64,000 bases of DNA from Gentiana macrophylla (Eukaryota; Streptophyta; Magnoliopsida; Gentianales; Gentianaceae), in assembly GCA_026214975.1 (NCBI GenBank), contig JAOBSW010001176.1:19807-83806 (forward strand), read 5' to 3'. The notes under the pieces are model-generated. The model ran no database searches and was not told where the DNA came from. It worked only from the letters and a program-made list of their open reading frames with translations. Both the position numbers and the translations under genes were made by a program. Positions within the stretch are counted from its first letter, which is position 1, and every line of letters starts with the position of its first letter. Of the stretch, positions 23,247-36,232 are shown piece by piece.

Positions 23247-23656
23247 AAATCTCAAAAAAGATGCTAAGAATATATTTTTTCAAAAATATAAGATGTATGT
23301 GACGCATTTACTCGCTTCTTCTCTCTTTTGATTTCCTTTTTCCGATTAACCAACATCTTGAACCTAAACTCTATAAGCCATTTTTGTCAACTACTTTATG
23401 AAATTTCCGATTCCGCAATTTCATAATAGTTGCGATTAAAAATAATTTCGATATTTTATTTATACTTTTAAGTATTACATATATAATTTTATCTAAATAA
23501 TATTTAATGTTTAAGTTATTTCATTATATACTCTTTTCTGTCTTCTTAAGATTTTAAATTAAGATAGATAATATATTTATAATATTGACAAAGTATATTA
23601 TAATCGAAAAAATTATACTATCTTTTATTATCGCTTATTTTTGCTCTATGACGATC
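21999..23656 (+). other. Non-coding 3' region of array C internal1
   Basis: AT-rich, no supportable ORF. It holds two purine-rich PPT-like strings (TAAGTGGGGAGTAGAG near 22236 and the PPT before the second LTR), a poly(A) run of about 18 at 22297 and one of 32 at 23213-23244. Confidence 0.55.
23213..23244. repeat. Poly(A) tract (32 A)
   Basis: Uninterrupted A run in the 3' region of internal1. Confidence 0.95.
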
Positions 23657-23677
23657 AAAAGCTAAGTGGGAAGTAAT
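23657..23677 (+). promoter_or_regulatory. Polypurine tract before the second LTR of array C
   Basis: Purine-rich AGCTAAGTGGGAAGTAAT immediately precedes the LTR start TGATGT at 23678, as required for plus-strand priming. Confidence 0.7.
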
Positions 23678-25838
23678 TGATGTATTATTTTTATATGATT
23701 AAAATTACGTTATATTATTATATTTTATCAACGAATTCTATATAAAATATATGAAATTATGGTATAAAATGTTAGTCTTTATAATTTAGAGTATTTAGTA
23801 ATAATAATAATAAAAGTTGTAATTTTGTACCGATTTTAGTAAATCGGAGTGTCGTGGTCGATTCGATGGGTATTTGTGGTATTTTATTGCAGATTTATAA
23901 ACCAAGACCCCGAGAATCGACATATTGAAGTTTAATCATATCTCGTGGAATGATTTAGAGAGTGCCACAAGTTTGAATGGTCACAATTGAATAGCTTAAG
24001 TGGATAAGTGGCCAACCAATCCTGGATAAGTAATAATAGAGAAATATCTTCGACAAACGAATGGCTCATCAAAATGATATTTTCAGAAAAAGTGTTCTTA
24101 ACGAAAGTTGTAGATTTTTCCGAGAGTGTTCCAATGCAATTTAAATTATGAAGATTGGAGGTCTAGAACTTAAACAGTGATCAAGTGGCTAATCGACTTG
24201 GATTAAGAAAAAATCCCGTAAAAGCTTCGGAGGAACACGAGGTCATCAAAAAAGCGTTATCTGGAGAAGAGTCCTTCATGAAAGTTGTAGAGTTTCTCGA
24301 GATCTTAATTTTGGCATTTCGTTTGCAATTTTTGGAAGTCCGAACTCGAGATATGAATTTTAGAAGTTTAATAATTATATATAAAAATAATATCTCCACC
24401 GCATACGCCTTGAAATGATCAAGTTAGTGGGGATCATCATTAGTCCGGACCGAGCCGGCCTAATACGGACCGGTCCGGCCTTTACTAATTTGCCTATATA
24501 AAGAGCAAAGATCGAGAACAGTTCGGGGTACCAAATATATATATACATCTCATATATATATACATATCTCTCTCTTTCTTTCCTTTTCTTTTCTTTTAAT
24601 TTTAGTAGTAGTTGTAAATAAGGCCTTACGCCGTAATAATGTAGTTTTAGTATCGTTGTAATGCTCGAGAAAATCTCGGAAGTCGGTTTTGCTAAAGAAG
24701 TTGTAATGTCCGGAAGATACGATTTCTGAATCAACTGCCGTATTCGGGTAACTTTTCTTAAGTATTTATGTTTGTTTTTGTATTTTTCGTTGTTATAATG
24801 TTTTTAGGCTAAATATAATACTGGCCAAAACTATGTAATCGGTTTTATTTCGATCTTTTCGTTAAAGAAATGTTGTTAAGTTAAAATGACTAAAATTGAG
24901 TTAATTGAATCTTTTTCTATTTTGATCGTATTCGTATTGACATATTTAATAGATCTGAGGAATTCATAATCTAATTATGAATTGACGCCTCGTAGTCAGG
25001 ATATGAAATAAAAGATAGAAAAACCGGAGGGTAAAATTGGCCGTGTGAACAACGTGATAACGGAATCCGATTTCCTACCCGGGGGTAAATTTGTTTTGGG
25101 AGAAATGAATTTTATTATAATTTGTACTCGAGATCGTAATAATGTTAAATCATCAGTTTAATTGAAACTTAAACCGAAAGTTGAATCGTCCGCTTTGACA
25201 ACCGGAGCCTTTAAAATAAAATTGACCGCTTGACGAACGGAATGACTCCTTTTATCTAAAGGTAGATTTGTACTGGACCGGACTCGCATTGATTAATTAG
25301 TTTACCGTAATGATTGTGGACCTTGGATCGATGACAATGGACATATGACAATTTCATACGCTTCGTGTGAGAAGGAATTGTTCACCTCAGAGTGCACCGT
25401 TTCACTTACTCAATTGGACCTAAAATAAAAGGAGAGATCGAACACATTTCAATTAATCGAAAAGATCGTATAAATCAATTATATAAGTTTTTGGCGCTTC
25501 TCTAAAATTATTTGTCTAATATATTGGTACCTATATATTTATATCTATATATATATTTTGCAATTTATGTACATCTATATATATTTATATATCTATATAT
25601 ATTATATTAGAATAACTTTTAAATTACGTATTTATTTTATGTTAACTAGAATAGTAGTGATCTGTGTGATAAAATTGCGATTTAGATCGAGTTAATAACA
25701 GCTCTTTGGTGTTTAACCACACGTAAAAGAAATTACCAAGTTCCCTGAGGATTCGACACCTGACTCATCATACTAGCACTACGATTTGACCCGGTACACT
25801 GCCGGTTAGGATCTGTATAGCCTAGGTAATGTCCGTCA
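23678..25838 (+). repeat. Second (middle) LTR of array C
   Basis: Collinear with 15890-18036. It serves as 3' LTR of internal1 and, with a PBS right after it, as 5' LTR of internal2. It carries intact GGACCGGTCCGG at 24467-24478 and TATATAAAG at about 24495. Most differences from the first LTR are one-base indels. Confidence 0.92.
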
Positions 25839-25844
25839 GCTTTC

Positions 25845-25862
25845 TGGCGCCGTTGCCGGGGA
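25845..25862 (+). other. Primer-binding site, second copy (array C)
   Basis: TGGCGCCGTTGCCGGGGA after the middle LTR. Confidence 0.9.
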
Positions 25863-26501
25863 ACGTCGCTAATTTCTTTTTATGTGTCTATGGTTACTAC
25901 TTGTATTAGCTTAAAATTCTCGAGAATAAGTCAACACTTTTCTTATCTCATTTCTATTTTATTTTTCGTTGGTTGTTACCTTTTAGGAAAATTACCAATT
26001 TTTACTACTATCAATTTCGTGTTATTTTCTATTTTCGTTAGTTGATGACCGAAGTGGTAAGGCCCTCTCGCTCCTTATAAGCCCGACATAAACACTTACG
26101 AAAGGCGATTAAGAGTAGAGTAAACGCGGTCATACTAGTCGTGAAATCGACCAAGAATCATCTTCAAACGTAAATACGAGAATGGTGAAATCGGTGATGA
26201 AACACCGAACAAGGGTGGAACATGCTCAGGGCATGGACAAAACCCCGTTAACCCTAATAATAATAATAATAGAAATAATCAAAATCGGAACCGAGAATAA
26301 TCGTAATAATCCACCAAACCCGAGACCTATATGTGATCAAACAGAAGAAGAAACCGACTAATAATCCCATACTTTTACCTAATGAAGGAGCGAATAATTT
26401 CAAATTAAGTCTCATCTTTTGGTTTAATTGACGCAAAGAGCCCAATTCCTAGGAGAGGATGATGAAGATCCACATCATCATCTCTATCTTTGAAGAACTG
26501 T
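25863..26501 (+). pseudogene. gag: Array C internal2: leader and N-terminal gag, cut by element D
   Basis: Nearly identical to 18061-18695 of internal1, including the (AAT)n coding run and the GEDDEDPHHHLYL segment. It breaks at AACTGT (26496-26501), where element D begins. The missing continuation is found after element D at 37936. Confidence 0.82.
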
Positions 26502-28184
26502 TGTTAAGGATCAAATTGTATGATTTTTATGCATATATTTTATATCAATTTCCCCCATATTCGTATTATTTTCATAGAAATCGAGCTTTATATTGAAATA
26601 TTGAGTAAATGATGTTTTTAATAGTTAAATCTCAAAACGTAACGATTTATGTGCTTAAATTGTGATGTTATGTTATTTTGGGGTTGTGTTACGTTTTGGT
26701 ATATTTTCCTATATTGTAGATACATATTTTGGCATGCAAGAGTATTAAATGATGAGGTTTTGCTTGGAAGAGAAGTGAAATGGAAGGAAGATGGAGATAA
26801 AGCTTGGAATGAAGCTTTCAAGCAGCCGAACTTCCGATGCAGTTCTTGATATGATATACACTGATTTGACTCTCGACCTCAAGAGAAGATTTGTAGGGCT
26901 TGAAGAGAGGATTCTACAGGATTTTGAATCACTTCATTCCGACTTATGAGGCCCGAGATATGAGCGTTACAAGTTTGGATGCTGTTGCTGAAACTACTGG
27001 AAAATGTCGTAATATACTCGTAATACAACGGGCTGATCAAAAAGGCGTTTTCTGAAGAAGAGTCCTTAATGAAAGTTGTAGAGTTTTCCGAGAGCTTTTT
27101 TATGACGTTCGGATCATAATTTTTGGAGGTCTACAACTCAAGATATGAATTTTAGAAGTTTTATCCCATAATTCATAATAATTGCAGCCGACATAAAAAG
27201 AAGCAGCCGACCTATTTCTTTTCTATATAAACAGCAGCTTTTTGGAACCCTAATGATTCATACACAATACAGCCGCAATTTTATAACATCAGCCGCAACT
27301 TTTCTGAGAATTCAGCCGCACCAAAAACAACTAAAGAGATGAATTCTTCCATCATGTCTTGGATCATCACAAGCATGCAAGGCTAAGCACATCGCGGTAG
27401 AGCAACGGGATGAAACCACATCAACGTCATCACAACCATGATTCGTTAGTTTTATTTTTATTTATGATTCGAACATCGTTTTATTTATCGATTGATCTTG
27501 GATTGATTGTTAAGCGTTTTATTAGATAGGAATGTCAATAAAACCATATGTTGCTTTGAATTTATATGGAAATATGATTCAATAGTAGAGCCTTTCAATC
27601 GATACGATTAATGTTATTTTGAGGAATCATGTGATGTTAATTGGGTTGTTTAATTTGGGAACGAATTAATGATCTTGTGTTGAATGTTAAATTGTTTTGC
27701 TTGGAAAAGAAAACAAGAACCCTAGAATTCGATTTAAAGGAATTTAGTCGAATTGTGATTGATCATACCAATAAATCGTATTTAGATCATAAAAATGGTT
27801 GTGTGATTGTTGTGTGGTGGATCCTTGTTGTTTTACCGCCCTTTTAAACCTTTGATAAACCGAAATCGTTCGTAACAATTGTTAATTGCTACGTTTAATT
27901 AGTTAATTAGTGTTAGAACCCTAGTTGTCAATCTTTATTTTTTCTAAAAATTCACTGTTCATCGAAGTTACTGTTCATCAGCGTTTTTACTGTTCATTGC
28001 CTTTTAGATTATAGTTAGTATAAAATTTAATTTTAGTTAATAAGTTGTGACATTATTTGTAATAGCTATATTTTAATCCGATAATTGTACGATTCCCTTA
28101 GGACGACTCGGTAACACCCTATACTACGAACCTTATACTTGGGGTGTTCCGGTAAAATAAATTTAAAACAAGTTTTATCGAACA
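26502..28184 (+). repeat. 5' LTR of element D
   Basis: TGTTAAGG at the left, CGAACA at the right, PBS next. TATA box CTATATAAACAG at about 27221. It carries one copy of the AAAGTTGTAGAG module (about 27030-27150). Short ORFs inside are repeated in the 3' LTR only because the LTR is repeated. Confidence 0.94.
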
Positions 28185-28190
28185 AGTTTT

Positions 28191-28208
28191 TGGCGCCGTT
28201 GCCGGGGA
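28191..28208 (+). other. Primer-binding site of element D
   Basis: TGGCGCCGTTGCCGGGGA, same as in array C. Confidence 0.9.
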
Positions 28209-28624
28209 ATCGGTAACGGTTGTCGGATTCTTCGTAGGTGCAGTTTTTGTGTCGGTGTAATTTTTTTTTTTTTTTTTTTTTTTTAGGTGTTTGTCTTAAA
28301 AAAAAAATTTTAAAAAAAAAAAAACAAAAAACAAAAAAAAAAATAAAAACCTTTTGAACGCAGCGCTCACCCATATTGAACGCCTGCCTCATTTCTATCA
28401 TCTTACGAGCTTCGAACGCCAGCTCAGCTGCTCAACTAGCGCCCACTTCGAATCCTCTCGAACTAGCGCCCACTTACACCGAACGCATGATTCGGTCTCA
28501 AAATTTCACTTTTCAGTCTCTTCTCTCTCTTCTCTCTTTCTAAACTTCTAAATCCTCCAATCTTCTCTAAACTCGTTCTCATCAACCCTACGGTTGATTT
28601 CTTCCTGTTCTGCTTTTCTGGTTT
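28209..28624 (+). other. Leader of element D with homopolymer block
   Basis: Untranslated. A T run of about 25 (28260-28284) is followed by A runs to about 28345, which could pair into a long A/T stem. A pyrimidine-rich segment (TCTTCTCTCTCTTC near 28520) and GGTTTGTGCAAACC precede the gag start. Confidence 0.6.
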
Positions 28625-30246
28625 GTGCAAACCAGGAGTAAGAAGGGAAATCTTATCTTTAACCCCGAACCTGAGCGAGACATTGTCAGAAGAAGATTAT
28701 TTCAAAGTTCTGACAAGATGAGCGAACACGGTTCTAGTGATGACGAACCGGAGAACCAAGGGAATAATAACCAAAATCCTCCTGGCATGGATCCCGCTCA
28801 ATTAAACGCACTACGATGCAAATGTTGCAAAACCAAAGAATAAAGCAAGAAGCCTGGATAAACCATCAAATGCAACAACAACCCCAGGCACCGATTTGCA
28901 CATCCACCGTAAATCGAGAATGTTCAACAAAGAATAAATTTCAGCGGCCGCAAAAATTGTGCAAAGAAGACCCTTATGCGCCATATCTTGATCAAGACTT
29001 CTTGGAGGGGCATAGACCAATTCGGCCTCCAGAGATGGGAGGAATGCATTTTGATCTTAAGAATGGAGTTGTGGGGATGGTGCAGAATAGTTCATTCCAT
29101 GGCACTGCTGCAGAAGACCCACATGATTTCTTGTCGACTTTTGTGCAAATATGTGAAGCGGGTCACTACCCTGGCGTTCCTACAGAAGTTGTTAAATTGA
29201 AGCTTTTCCCGTTTGCTTTGAGGGGTGAAGCAAATCGATGGTTTAAGTCCTTACCCCATCACTCTCTTAATAACTGGGCTGATGTTAAAAGAGCCTTTGC
29301 TCTGAAATTCGTTTCACCTGGAACGATAATGGACCTTAAACGAGATATAGCCACCTTCGAGCAATTAGAAGGAGAGAGTGTGGGAAAGGCCTGGGAGAGG
29401 TTGAATCTGTTAATGAGAAAATGCCCTAACCATGGATATACTCGACATGAGCTTCTAGAATTATTCTATCAGGGTGTTACGCAACCCAATAGAGATTACT
29501 TGGATTCCACAGCTCATGGATCGTTTTTAGGAGGAGGAGATGATGCCGCCTATAGGGTAGCAGAAACGATAGCTAAGAATAACATGTGGGCAACTCAAAA
29601 GAAGACCCGTGTTAGCGGAAGCAAAAAGGAGGCTGCTTCAAGTGACTCAGAGACAAAGATGCTAGTTGCTCAAATGGAAATAATGAACAAGCAACTAGCC
29701 AATCTACAAATGAAGCAGCAAGAAGGGCCAGCAGATGTGAATCACTCGGGCATACAAGTCGGGAATATGATGAATGAGGAAGTGCAGGCCTTGGAGAACC
29801 AGAATCAACATTTCAGAAGCTTCAGTCAAAATTCTGGTCAATCAAGTCAAACTCAAAACCGTAACTATTCGGGAAACCCGCGAAATAGTTATTATACACC
29901 GCCTGGTGCATCCAACAACCAAAGACCCCAAGGTAACTGGGCCCAAACGCAAAATCAACAGCCCACCTATGTCTCTCAGAAGAAATTTGATGAGCTAGTA
30001 GACATGGTGAAAACACTAGCCACCGGTCAAAAGACGATGGAGAGACAGATTGGTCAGATGGCTGATCAACAAGCAAGCAGACCTCAAGGAAGACTGCCGA
30101 GTTATACAGATAAAAACCCTAAGGCGGATATCAATGCTTGCACTGCCATCACACCTCAATGGGAGTATGGAGAGGAGGAGTTGAATGCAGTCACCCTCAG
30201 AAGCGGTAAGACGACTGGACCCGAAAAGATGTCGGGAAACGAGTAA
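28625..30246 (+). pseudogene. gag: Element D gag (one frameshift, start codon changed)
   Basis: The first frame starts QTRSKKGNLIF with GTG in place of the expected ATG (28625). It runs to about 28816, where an indel moves it to the frame 28816-30246 (476 codons). That frame contains EDPHDFLSTFVQICEAG, KLKLFPFALRGEANRWFKSL, LNNWADVKRAFALKF, and AWERLNLLMRKCPNHGY, which is the retrotransposon gag capsid domain (about residues 85-240). A coiled Gln/Asn-rich linker (QNSGQSSQTQNRN) and a C-terminal KFDELVDMVKTLATGQK helix follow. It is the longest intact frame in the window. No zinc knuckle is visible. Role: virus-like particle assembly. Confidence 0.88.
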
Positions 30247-31635
30247 CCCCTCCTGACGCCATAAGTTCAGGAGGGGGTAAACAGGATAAAAATGCCAAAG
30301 AAAGCAACAGTGAGGAAGAGCTGAGTGGTGATGATTCTTCAGGGGATAGTGATGAGGATGTTGAGAAGAGAAGTCAGGTATCTGAACCCCTGACTAAAAA
30401 GGAAACTGAAAAGTTCGTCAGATGGAAGGATAAGGAGGATGAAGCCATTAAAAGTCAACCTATGATTAATCATTCGAAAACCCTCCCTTATCCGGCAAAG
30501 AAAAGAGAGAATATCCTAAACTCTGACAAACAGTATGACGGAGTGAGGAAGATGCTTAGAGATACTATGGTGACTATGCCACTTGCTGAGGTATTAACTG
30601 AGATGCCTAAGTGCTGTAAGTATCTTAAGGATGCCTGTGGAAGTAAAAAGAAGCTAAAGGAAATGGCAGAGGAAGTGTTAAGAGAAGAGTGTTCAACGGT
30701 TTCACAAAGCGTTGCAATCAAACGAGTTGACCCCGGACGACCTTCAATCTCCTGTACGATTGAAGGCCACACGTTCCACAATGTCTTATGCGATTCAGGG
30801 GCCTCTGTTAATGTGATGCCATTGAACGCCTGCAAGAGTCTCGGCTGGACAAAAGGCTAAAAGGAGCGCCCCGCCTCTCTTGATTAGTGGACCGAACTAG
30901 CCGTTTAGCAGAAATGGGTTGTGTTAACAACGCCCTTATCCATGTTAAACATCTAGTTTTTCCAATCGATTGGGTCATCTTGGATTACCGACCGACAAGG
31001 AGATGCCCCTGATTCTGGGCCGGCCTTTCTTAAACACTTCTGCCTCCACCATTGACTTCCAAACTGGCCAAATCACTCTGAGAGTAGAGGACACCTCCGT
31101 CACCCTCGAGCAAGGAAAAAGTTATGCGGAAGCTTCGAGCCAGGAGATTTCATTCATTGAAGCAATTTATGGAGACGAATCCGACCCTGAGGAAGAGCTC
31201 ACGGAGATAGGAGCCCTGGATGTTATAACTCAACAACTTGCGCATACCGAGCCTATGAGTGAACGGAAAATCTGGGACATTCCAGGGATGAGCAGCGATG
31301 ATTTGAAAGAGCTCAACCAGCCAGACTTTAACCTCGCAGAGGAGGAAGTTTTAATGGGTAGTTGGGACGAAATAGATTTCTGGAAAGAAACTACTCATTG
31401 GGATTTGGATGATTGGGAGCAGCTTGCTGAAGAGCTTGAAGAAGAAGAGCTTAAGAAGATGGTTAAGCATAAGAAAGAAAAGACGGAAGCTGATAGGAAG
31501 ATTCCTCTAGATGATGTCATTCAATACCTTTCTGGGGTCACACCTCAGGAAGATGAGGTGTTTTTCAGTCAACCGGTCCAAGCTCACAAGGAAAAAGGTG
31601 GTCCCTTAAAATCTAGTATGAGCAACCACCTGTGA
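30247..31635 (+). pseudogene. pol: Element D protease region with acidic spacer
   Basis: After the gag stop at 30244-30246 a Ser/Glu/Asp-rich stretch is followed by SKTLPYPAKK, the usual entry to the Athila protease region. Next are EGHTFHNVLCDSGASVNVMP (catalytic DSG at about 30790) and, after a break at 30858, LGLPTDKEMPLILGRPFLNT (30978-31035), the C-terminal ILGRPFL flap-side motif. The frame then continues as a long acidic spacer rich in EEEL (to 31635) before the RT. Two frames are needed to read it. Confidence 0.85.
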
Positions 31636-32622
31636 CTTAGAGTTGAAACCACTTCCGCAAACACCTAAAATACATCTTCCTTAAGGACGGTGATAAGTTG
31701 CCCTTGATCATCTCATCTAAACTCGAGCCGGAACAAAAGCAGAATTAATTAAAGTGCTTGAGAAACATATCCTCGCGTTCGGATGGCGGTGGGCGATATC
31801 GGAGGAATCGGCCAGACGTGTGCATGCATAAGATTCGAACGGAGGAAGGAGCGAAAAAGGTCGAGACAACCTCAAAGGAGGGTGAATCCGCACATACGCA
31901 GGAGGTTGTCAAAAAGAGATTATCAAATGGCTTGACATGGGAATTATTTATGCCATAGCCGATAGTGAGTGGGTCACCCTACTCAAGTTGTGCCAAAGAA
32001 GGGAGGCATTACCGTGGAAAAGAACGAAAAAGGGAAGAAGTTGCCTTACGCCTTGTGGATCGGCTATAGAGTTTGCATTGATTATCGCCGGTTAAACGAA
32101 GTCACCGCTAAGGATCATTTCCCCTCGCCTTCATTGACCAATCGCTTGAAAGGCGAGTGGTCATAAGTATTATTGTTTCCTCGATGGATATTCTCGTTAC
32201 TTCCGGATAGCCATCGACCCTAATGACCAAGAGAAGACAACTTTACGTGTCCATCCGGCACTTTTGCTTTTCGAGAATGCCTTTCGGTTTATGCAATGCA
32301 CTGCGACTTTTCAACGGTGCATGTTAGCCATTTTGATGGACTTGTGGAGCAATGCATGGAGGTCTTCATGGATGATTTTCGATCTATGGCGGCAGTTTTG
32401 ATGAAATTTTAAAGAATCTAGATATGGTACTCCAACGTTGTGTTGAGAAAATTTGGTGCTTAATCGGGAGAAATGCCATTTTCTAGTTGAAGAAGTGGAT
32501 TGTTTTGGGACACAAGGTGTCCAAGTGATGGTATTCAGGTGGATAAGGCTAAGGTAGAAGCCATTGAGAGAATGTCGTGCACCAAGACAAAGTGAAGGAG
32601 AGTACGAGGATTTTCGGGACAT
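31636..32622 (+). pseudogene. pol: Element D reverse transcriptase (multiply frameshifted)
   Basis: Fragments in different frames: RT entry near 31780-31830 (GW..GDI), 'VVPKKGGITV' (31985-32010), YRVCIDYRRLNEVTAKDHFP (32065-32130), FLDGYS (32176-32195), and FMDDF (32365-32380), the catalytic F/YxDD. At least six indels break it, for example CGATATCGGAGG where an extra base is expected. The RT synthesises DNA from the element RNA in cytoplasmic particles. Confidence 0.85.
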
Positions 32623-33110
32623 GTGGGCTTCTATCGGCGTTTCATTAAAGATTTTTCGACGATAGCAAAGCCGTTATCCAACTTTGTTGAAAGGGAAGTG
32701 GAGTTCTTGTTTGATGATGGGTGTAAGAAAGCTTTTAATAGCTTAAAGGATAAGCTAACCAGTGCCCCCATTTTAATCGCGCCCGACTGGACTAAACCTT
32801 TTGAATTAATGTGCGATGCCTCTAACTACGCAGTGGGCGCAGTTCTAGGGCAGAGAATTGACAAAAAGTTCAGGCCGATTTACTATGCTAGCCGCACTTT
32901 GAACCCGGCTCAATGCAATTACGCCACTACCGAGAAGGAATTCTTGGCAGTCGTTTTTGCTATTGACAAATTCAGAAGTTATCTTTTAGGGTCCAAAGTG
33001 GTAGTATGGACGGATCACGCAGCACTACGCTACCTTATGGGAAAAGCGGCACGCTAAACCAAGGTTACTCGGATGGATTTCGATACTACAGAATTTGACC
33101 TTGAAATTAA
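32623..33110 (+). pseudogene. pol: Element D RT thumb and RNase H
   Basis: The frame 32623-33057 begins GFYRRFIKDFSTIAKPL (end of RT), then TKPFELMCDASNYAVGAVLG (RNase H first Asp), IYYASRTLNPAQCNY, TEKEFLAVVFAIDKFRSYL and VVVWTDHAALRYLM. These are the RT_RNaseH signatures of gypsy elements. The stop after AAR at 33057 interrupts it, and the next frame reads the end of the domain. Confidence 0.88.
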
Positions 33111-34500
33111 GGACAAGAAGGGTAGTGATAATGTTGTAGTGACCACTTATCTCGCTTAGTGAATGAGGGTGGCGAAATCCCTAAGGAGATAGGCATTGAC
33201 TTTCCGACCGAGCAATTAATGAAGCTAGACCGGGAGGCCGTGGTATGGTCGATTACGCCAACTACTTAGCAAGTGGGCATTTAGAAGAAATGACGATCGT
33301 GGAAAAGAAGAAATTTTTCAGCGATTTAAAGTATCTCGTATGGGAGGATCCGTATCTGTTTAAAGTCTGCAAGGACGGGTTGCTTAGAAGGTGCGTTCCG
33401 GAGCATGAACAATTGGATATCTTGGAGCAATGTCATAGTGGTCCTATTTGGTGGTCACTACGGAGCACCAAAAGACAGTCACAAAAATCCTTTCAATTTG
33501 GTTTTTCTTGGCCTACTTTGTTTAAAGATGCTGAAGCCTTTTGCAAAGGCTGTGATAGATGCCAAAGAGTAGGGAGACTCAGTAGTAAGATGGAGATGCC
33601 TTTGAGGCCAATCTTGGAATGTGAAGTTTTCGACGTCTGGGGCATTGATTTTATGGGACCGTTCCCATCATCATGCTCTAACAAATATATTCTGGTTTGT
33701 GTGGACTACGTTTCCAAGTGGGTAGAAGCCATAGCCACCCCAACCAATGATCACAAGGTTGTAAAGAAATTCTTGCAGAAGAATATCTTTACTAGATTTG
33801 GCTGTCCTAGAGCCCTTATCAGTGATGAAGGATCGCATTTCTGTAATGCACCACTGGATAAAATTCTTGAGAGATATGGTGTCACGCATAGAATTGGTAC
33901 ACCATACCACCCTCAAACCAGTGGTCAAGTCGAGGTGAGCAACAGAAGTCTAAAGCGGATTTTGGAGAAAACGGTGAATTCGAATAGAACCAATCGGAGT
34001 CGAAGTTGGACGACGACTCTGGGCTTATCGCGATCGCTGCGTTCAAGACCCCTATGGGTACGTCGCCCTTTCAAATGGTTTATGGCAAAGCTTGCCATCT
34101 ACCGCCGTCAGTGAGCACTGAGCTTCATTGGGCTATTAAATTCTTAAACTTCGATAGCCAACTCTGTGGGGAGAAAAGATTATTGCAATTACATGAGCTT
34201 GATGAATTCAGACTCAGGGCCTACGAGAACGCCAAGCTGAGCAAGGAGAGAACTAAGGCGCTCCATGATGCAAAGATAAAAGATAGAGATTTCAAGGTAG
34301 GAGAGATGGCTTTGCTTTACAACACCAGATTACATCTGTTTGCTTTGGCAAGCTTAAGTCCAGATGGTCCGGACCATTTGAAATTGTCGAGGTTCATCCG
34401 GTGGAGCGATCTCCTTAAAAGTGGTACAATGGACAACCTTTTAAAGTAAATGGTCATAGATTGAAAAAGTATTTGGACAGCCTTATGAAACACCGAAGTC
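33111..34500 (+). pseudogene. pol: Element D integrase
   Basis: From 33245 the frame carries HSGPIWW (remnant of the HHCC zinc-binding part, with CKGCDRCQRVG), then [15 protein letters not shown] and [15 protein letters not shown] (first catalytic Asp), ALISDEGSHFCNA (second Asp; the usual DxGxHF), and IGTPYHPQTSGQVEVSNRSLK (catalytic Glu). A frameshift at about 33980 leads into the frame 34006-34449 with 'FKTPMGTSPFQMVYGKACHL', the C-terminal integrase segment of Athila-like elements. Confidence 0.88.
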
Positions 34501-36232
34501 CTATACTTTCGTAAGGTGGTTGACATGATCGATGTCTTTGATTTGTGATGAGATCCCATCCGACTTCTTTAATTCGGATGATGACATTATTGCCCTTAAT
34601 CTTAAAGATGCTTCTACCACGACTCATGCACCCATTAGTATGCCGGTGCCAAAATTAAGCAACAACACAAAGAAGAGAATCGGTCTTTATGCCTGGATGG
34701 CTAAAGTCCAAGACTTAGTCGCGCGACTTGACTTGTTGTTCTTTGTGACCACACCGATGCTCTCCACTCGACTACGATAAAGTAGCCCTGATCAAACCAA
34801 AGTGGCCCGATCCGGGTTGATGTTGAGATCTTTGTCAAGCTAATGACAATAAAGAAGCGCCCTGGCGGCGGCCTAGTCTTTTAAGTTACTTTTCTTTTTG
34901 TCGTTAGGTTTTAGGTTTTAGGAATAAAAGCGTGGTGAGTTACGTGTTGGTTATGGTGAATGCTTTATTTGCGTACATGTTTACTCATATACCCCTTTTG
35001 TCCCGAGATTATATGCTATGTCGAGTGTTGCAGATACTATTGAGCGATCTTTAGTGTTGTCTGTCCGTGCTACGAGTTGCAGCGGTTCATTTATGCTTCG
35101 GCCTGACCACTGCCAATCTACAGCTCGACAACCACGTCAAAACCAGCTAAGTGCTGTCTTCTACTTTATTTTTGCACATTCTGAGGACATAATGTGAATT
35201 AAGTGTGGGGGAGGGGATAGATGATTTATGTATCTACTTTCGTTTGCTCATATTTTTATAATTTTCTATGAAAAGTGCTTCAATTTTCAAAAATTTTTGT
35301 TTTGTCCTGAGTAACATTTCACTGGCATGCTAGTTTTATAATCTGGCACCTTTAGTTGTTATCAGTAGTCATATCATGTTCCAAGAATAGGTTTGGTAGA
35401 TCTGATACTCACTTGAACTTCATTTCACGAACCTATTAGATGAAGAGCCAAATATAAAATAGTCTCCGGTTAGCTAAAGGATAGCCAATTCTCGATGCAG
35501 ATAACACTTATTTAGCATTAATGAAAGTTAAGAACTTGTGCTATACTCACAGTTAGAATCTCAGTACCGTAGTGTTCTTGAGAACTTTGAGAGTCTTGAA
35601 TGTGTTAGAAATATACTTGACCGAGAGTTTCCAAAGAGTTTGAAATATAAAAATATATATATATATATCTATAAATAATAAATGAATAAAATTTCTTTAC
35701 GGGAATTTTGTTTATATCTATCACCTCGAGTCCATTTGGATCACGCCCCAATTGGGGAGTGTGGTTTACCTTGACAAGAAGGGATTGAGTGATCTCGGGG
35801 TGTGACCTCTAATGTAGGGAGTGTGTTATACTTTTGAGACGCGACGATAGGAAATATAAAATATACGCTTTTTTGGAATTCTAAGTCAAGTTGATCTAAA
35901 CCCAGTAGAGAGACCGAAGGTATTTTCTTGGTACTAAGCAAAGGAGTTTAGTTGTGAGTTAGTTACTATGTTCTTGGTAATTAGTTTTGTAAGGTAAGTC
36001 TTTGTAGATAGAATGAAGTTTTCGTTTAGTTGACCGGATAATCTGTTAGTGCTTGATGTATTATATCGAGAGAGGATCGGTGGAAGTTTAGTAGGTTCTT
36101 CACACACAATCACCGAGTGAGGTCGATTTACTGAATACTAGCTTGTCATGATTTTGACTACATCTCGTGTCAGGTTATGTGGATTCTTGATGGTATGTTC
36201 TTGTTTTGTTTTACTCGAGGACGAGCAAAAGT
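34501..36232 (+). other. 3' region of element D, no env-like gene
   Basis: About 1.7 kb between the end of pol and the PPT. Only short frames, without transmembrane or other motif. A first PPT-like string TTAAGTGTGGGGGAGGGG is at about 35198-35215, one kilobase before the real PPT. Confidence 0.65.

Noticed and set aside
24375..24734. 119-codon minus-strand frame in the middle LTR of array C
   Set aside because: Crosses TATA and AT repeats of the LTR promoter; not open in the first LTR.
26618..26849. Paired frames on both strands, repeated at 36365-36596
   Set aside because: Identical because they lie in the two LTRs of element D, not because a protein is conserved.
27641..27847. 68-codon frame repeated at 37387-37593
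   Set aside because: LTR duplication again; no recognised motif.
29822..30835. Minus-strand frames over gag and protease of element D
   Set aside because: Antisense shadows of the strong plus-strand gag frame and the DSG protease.
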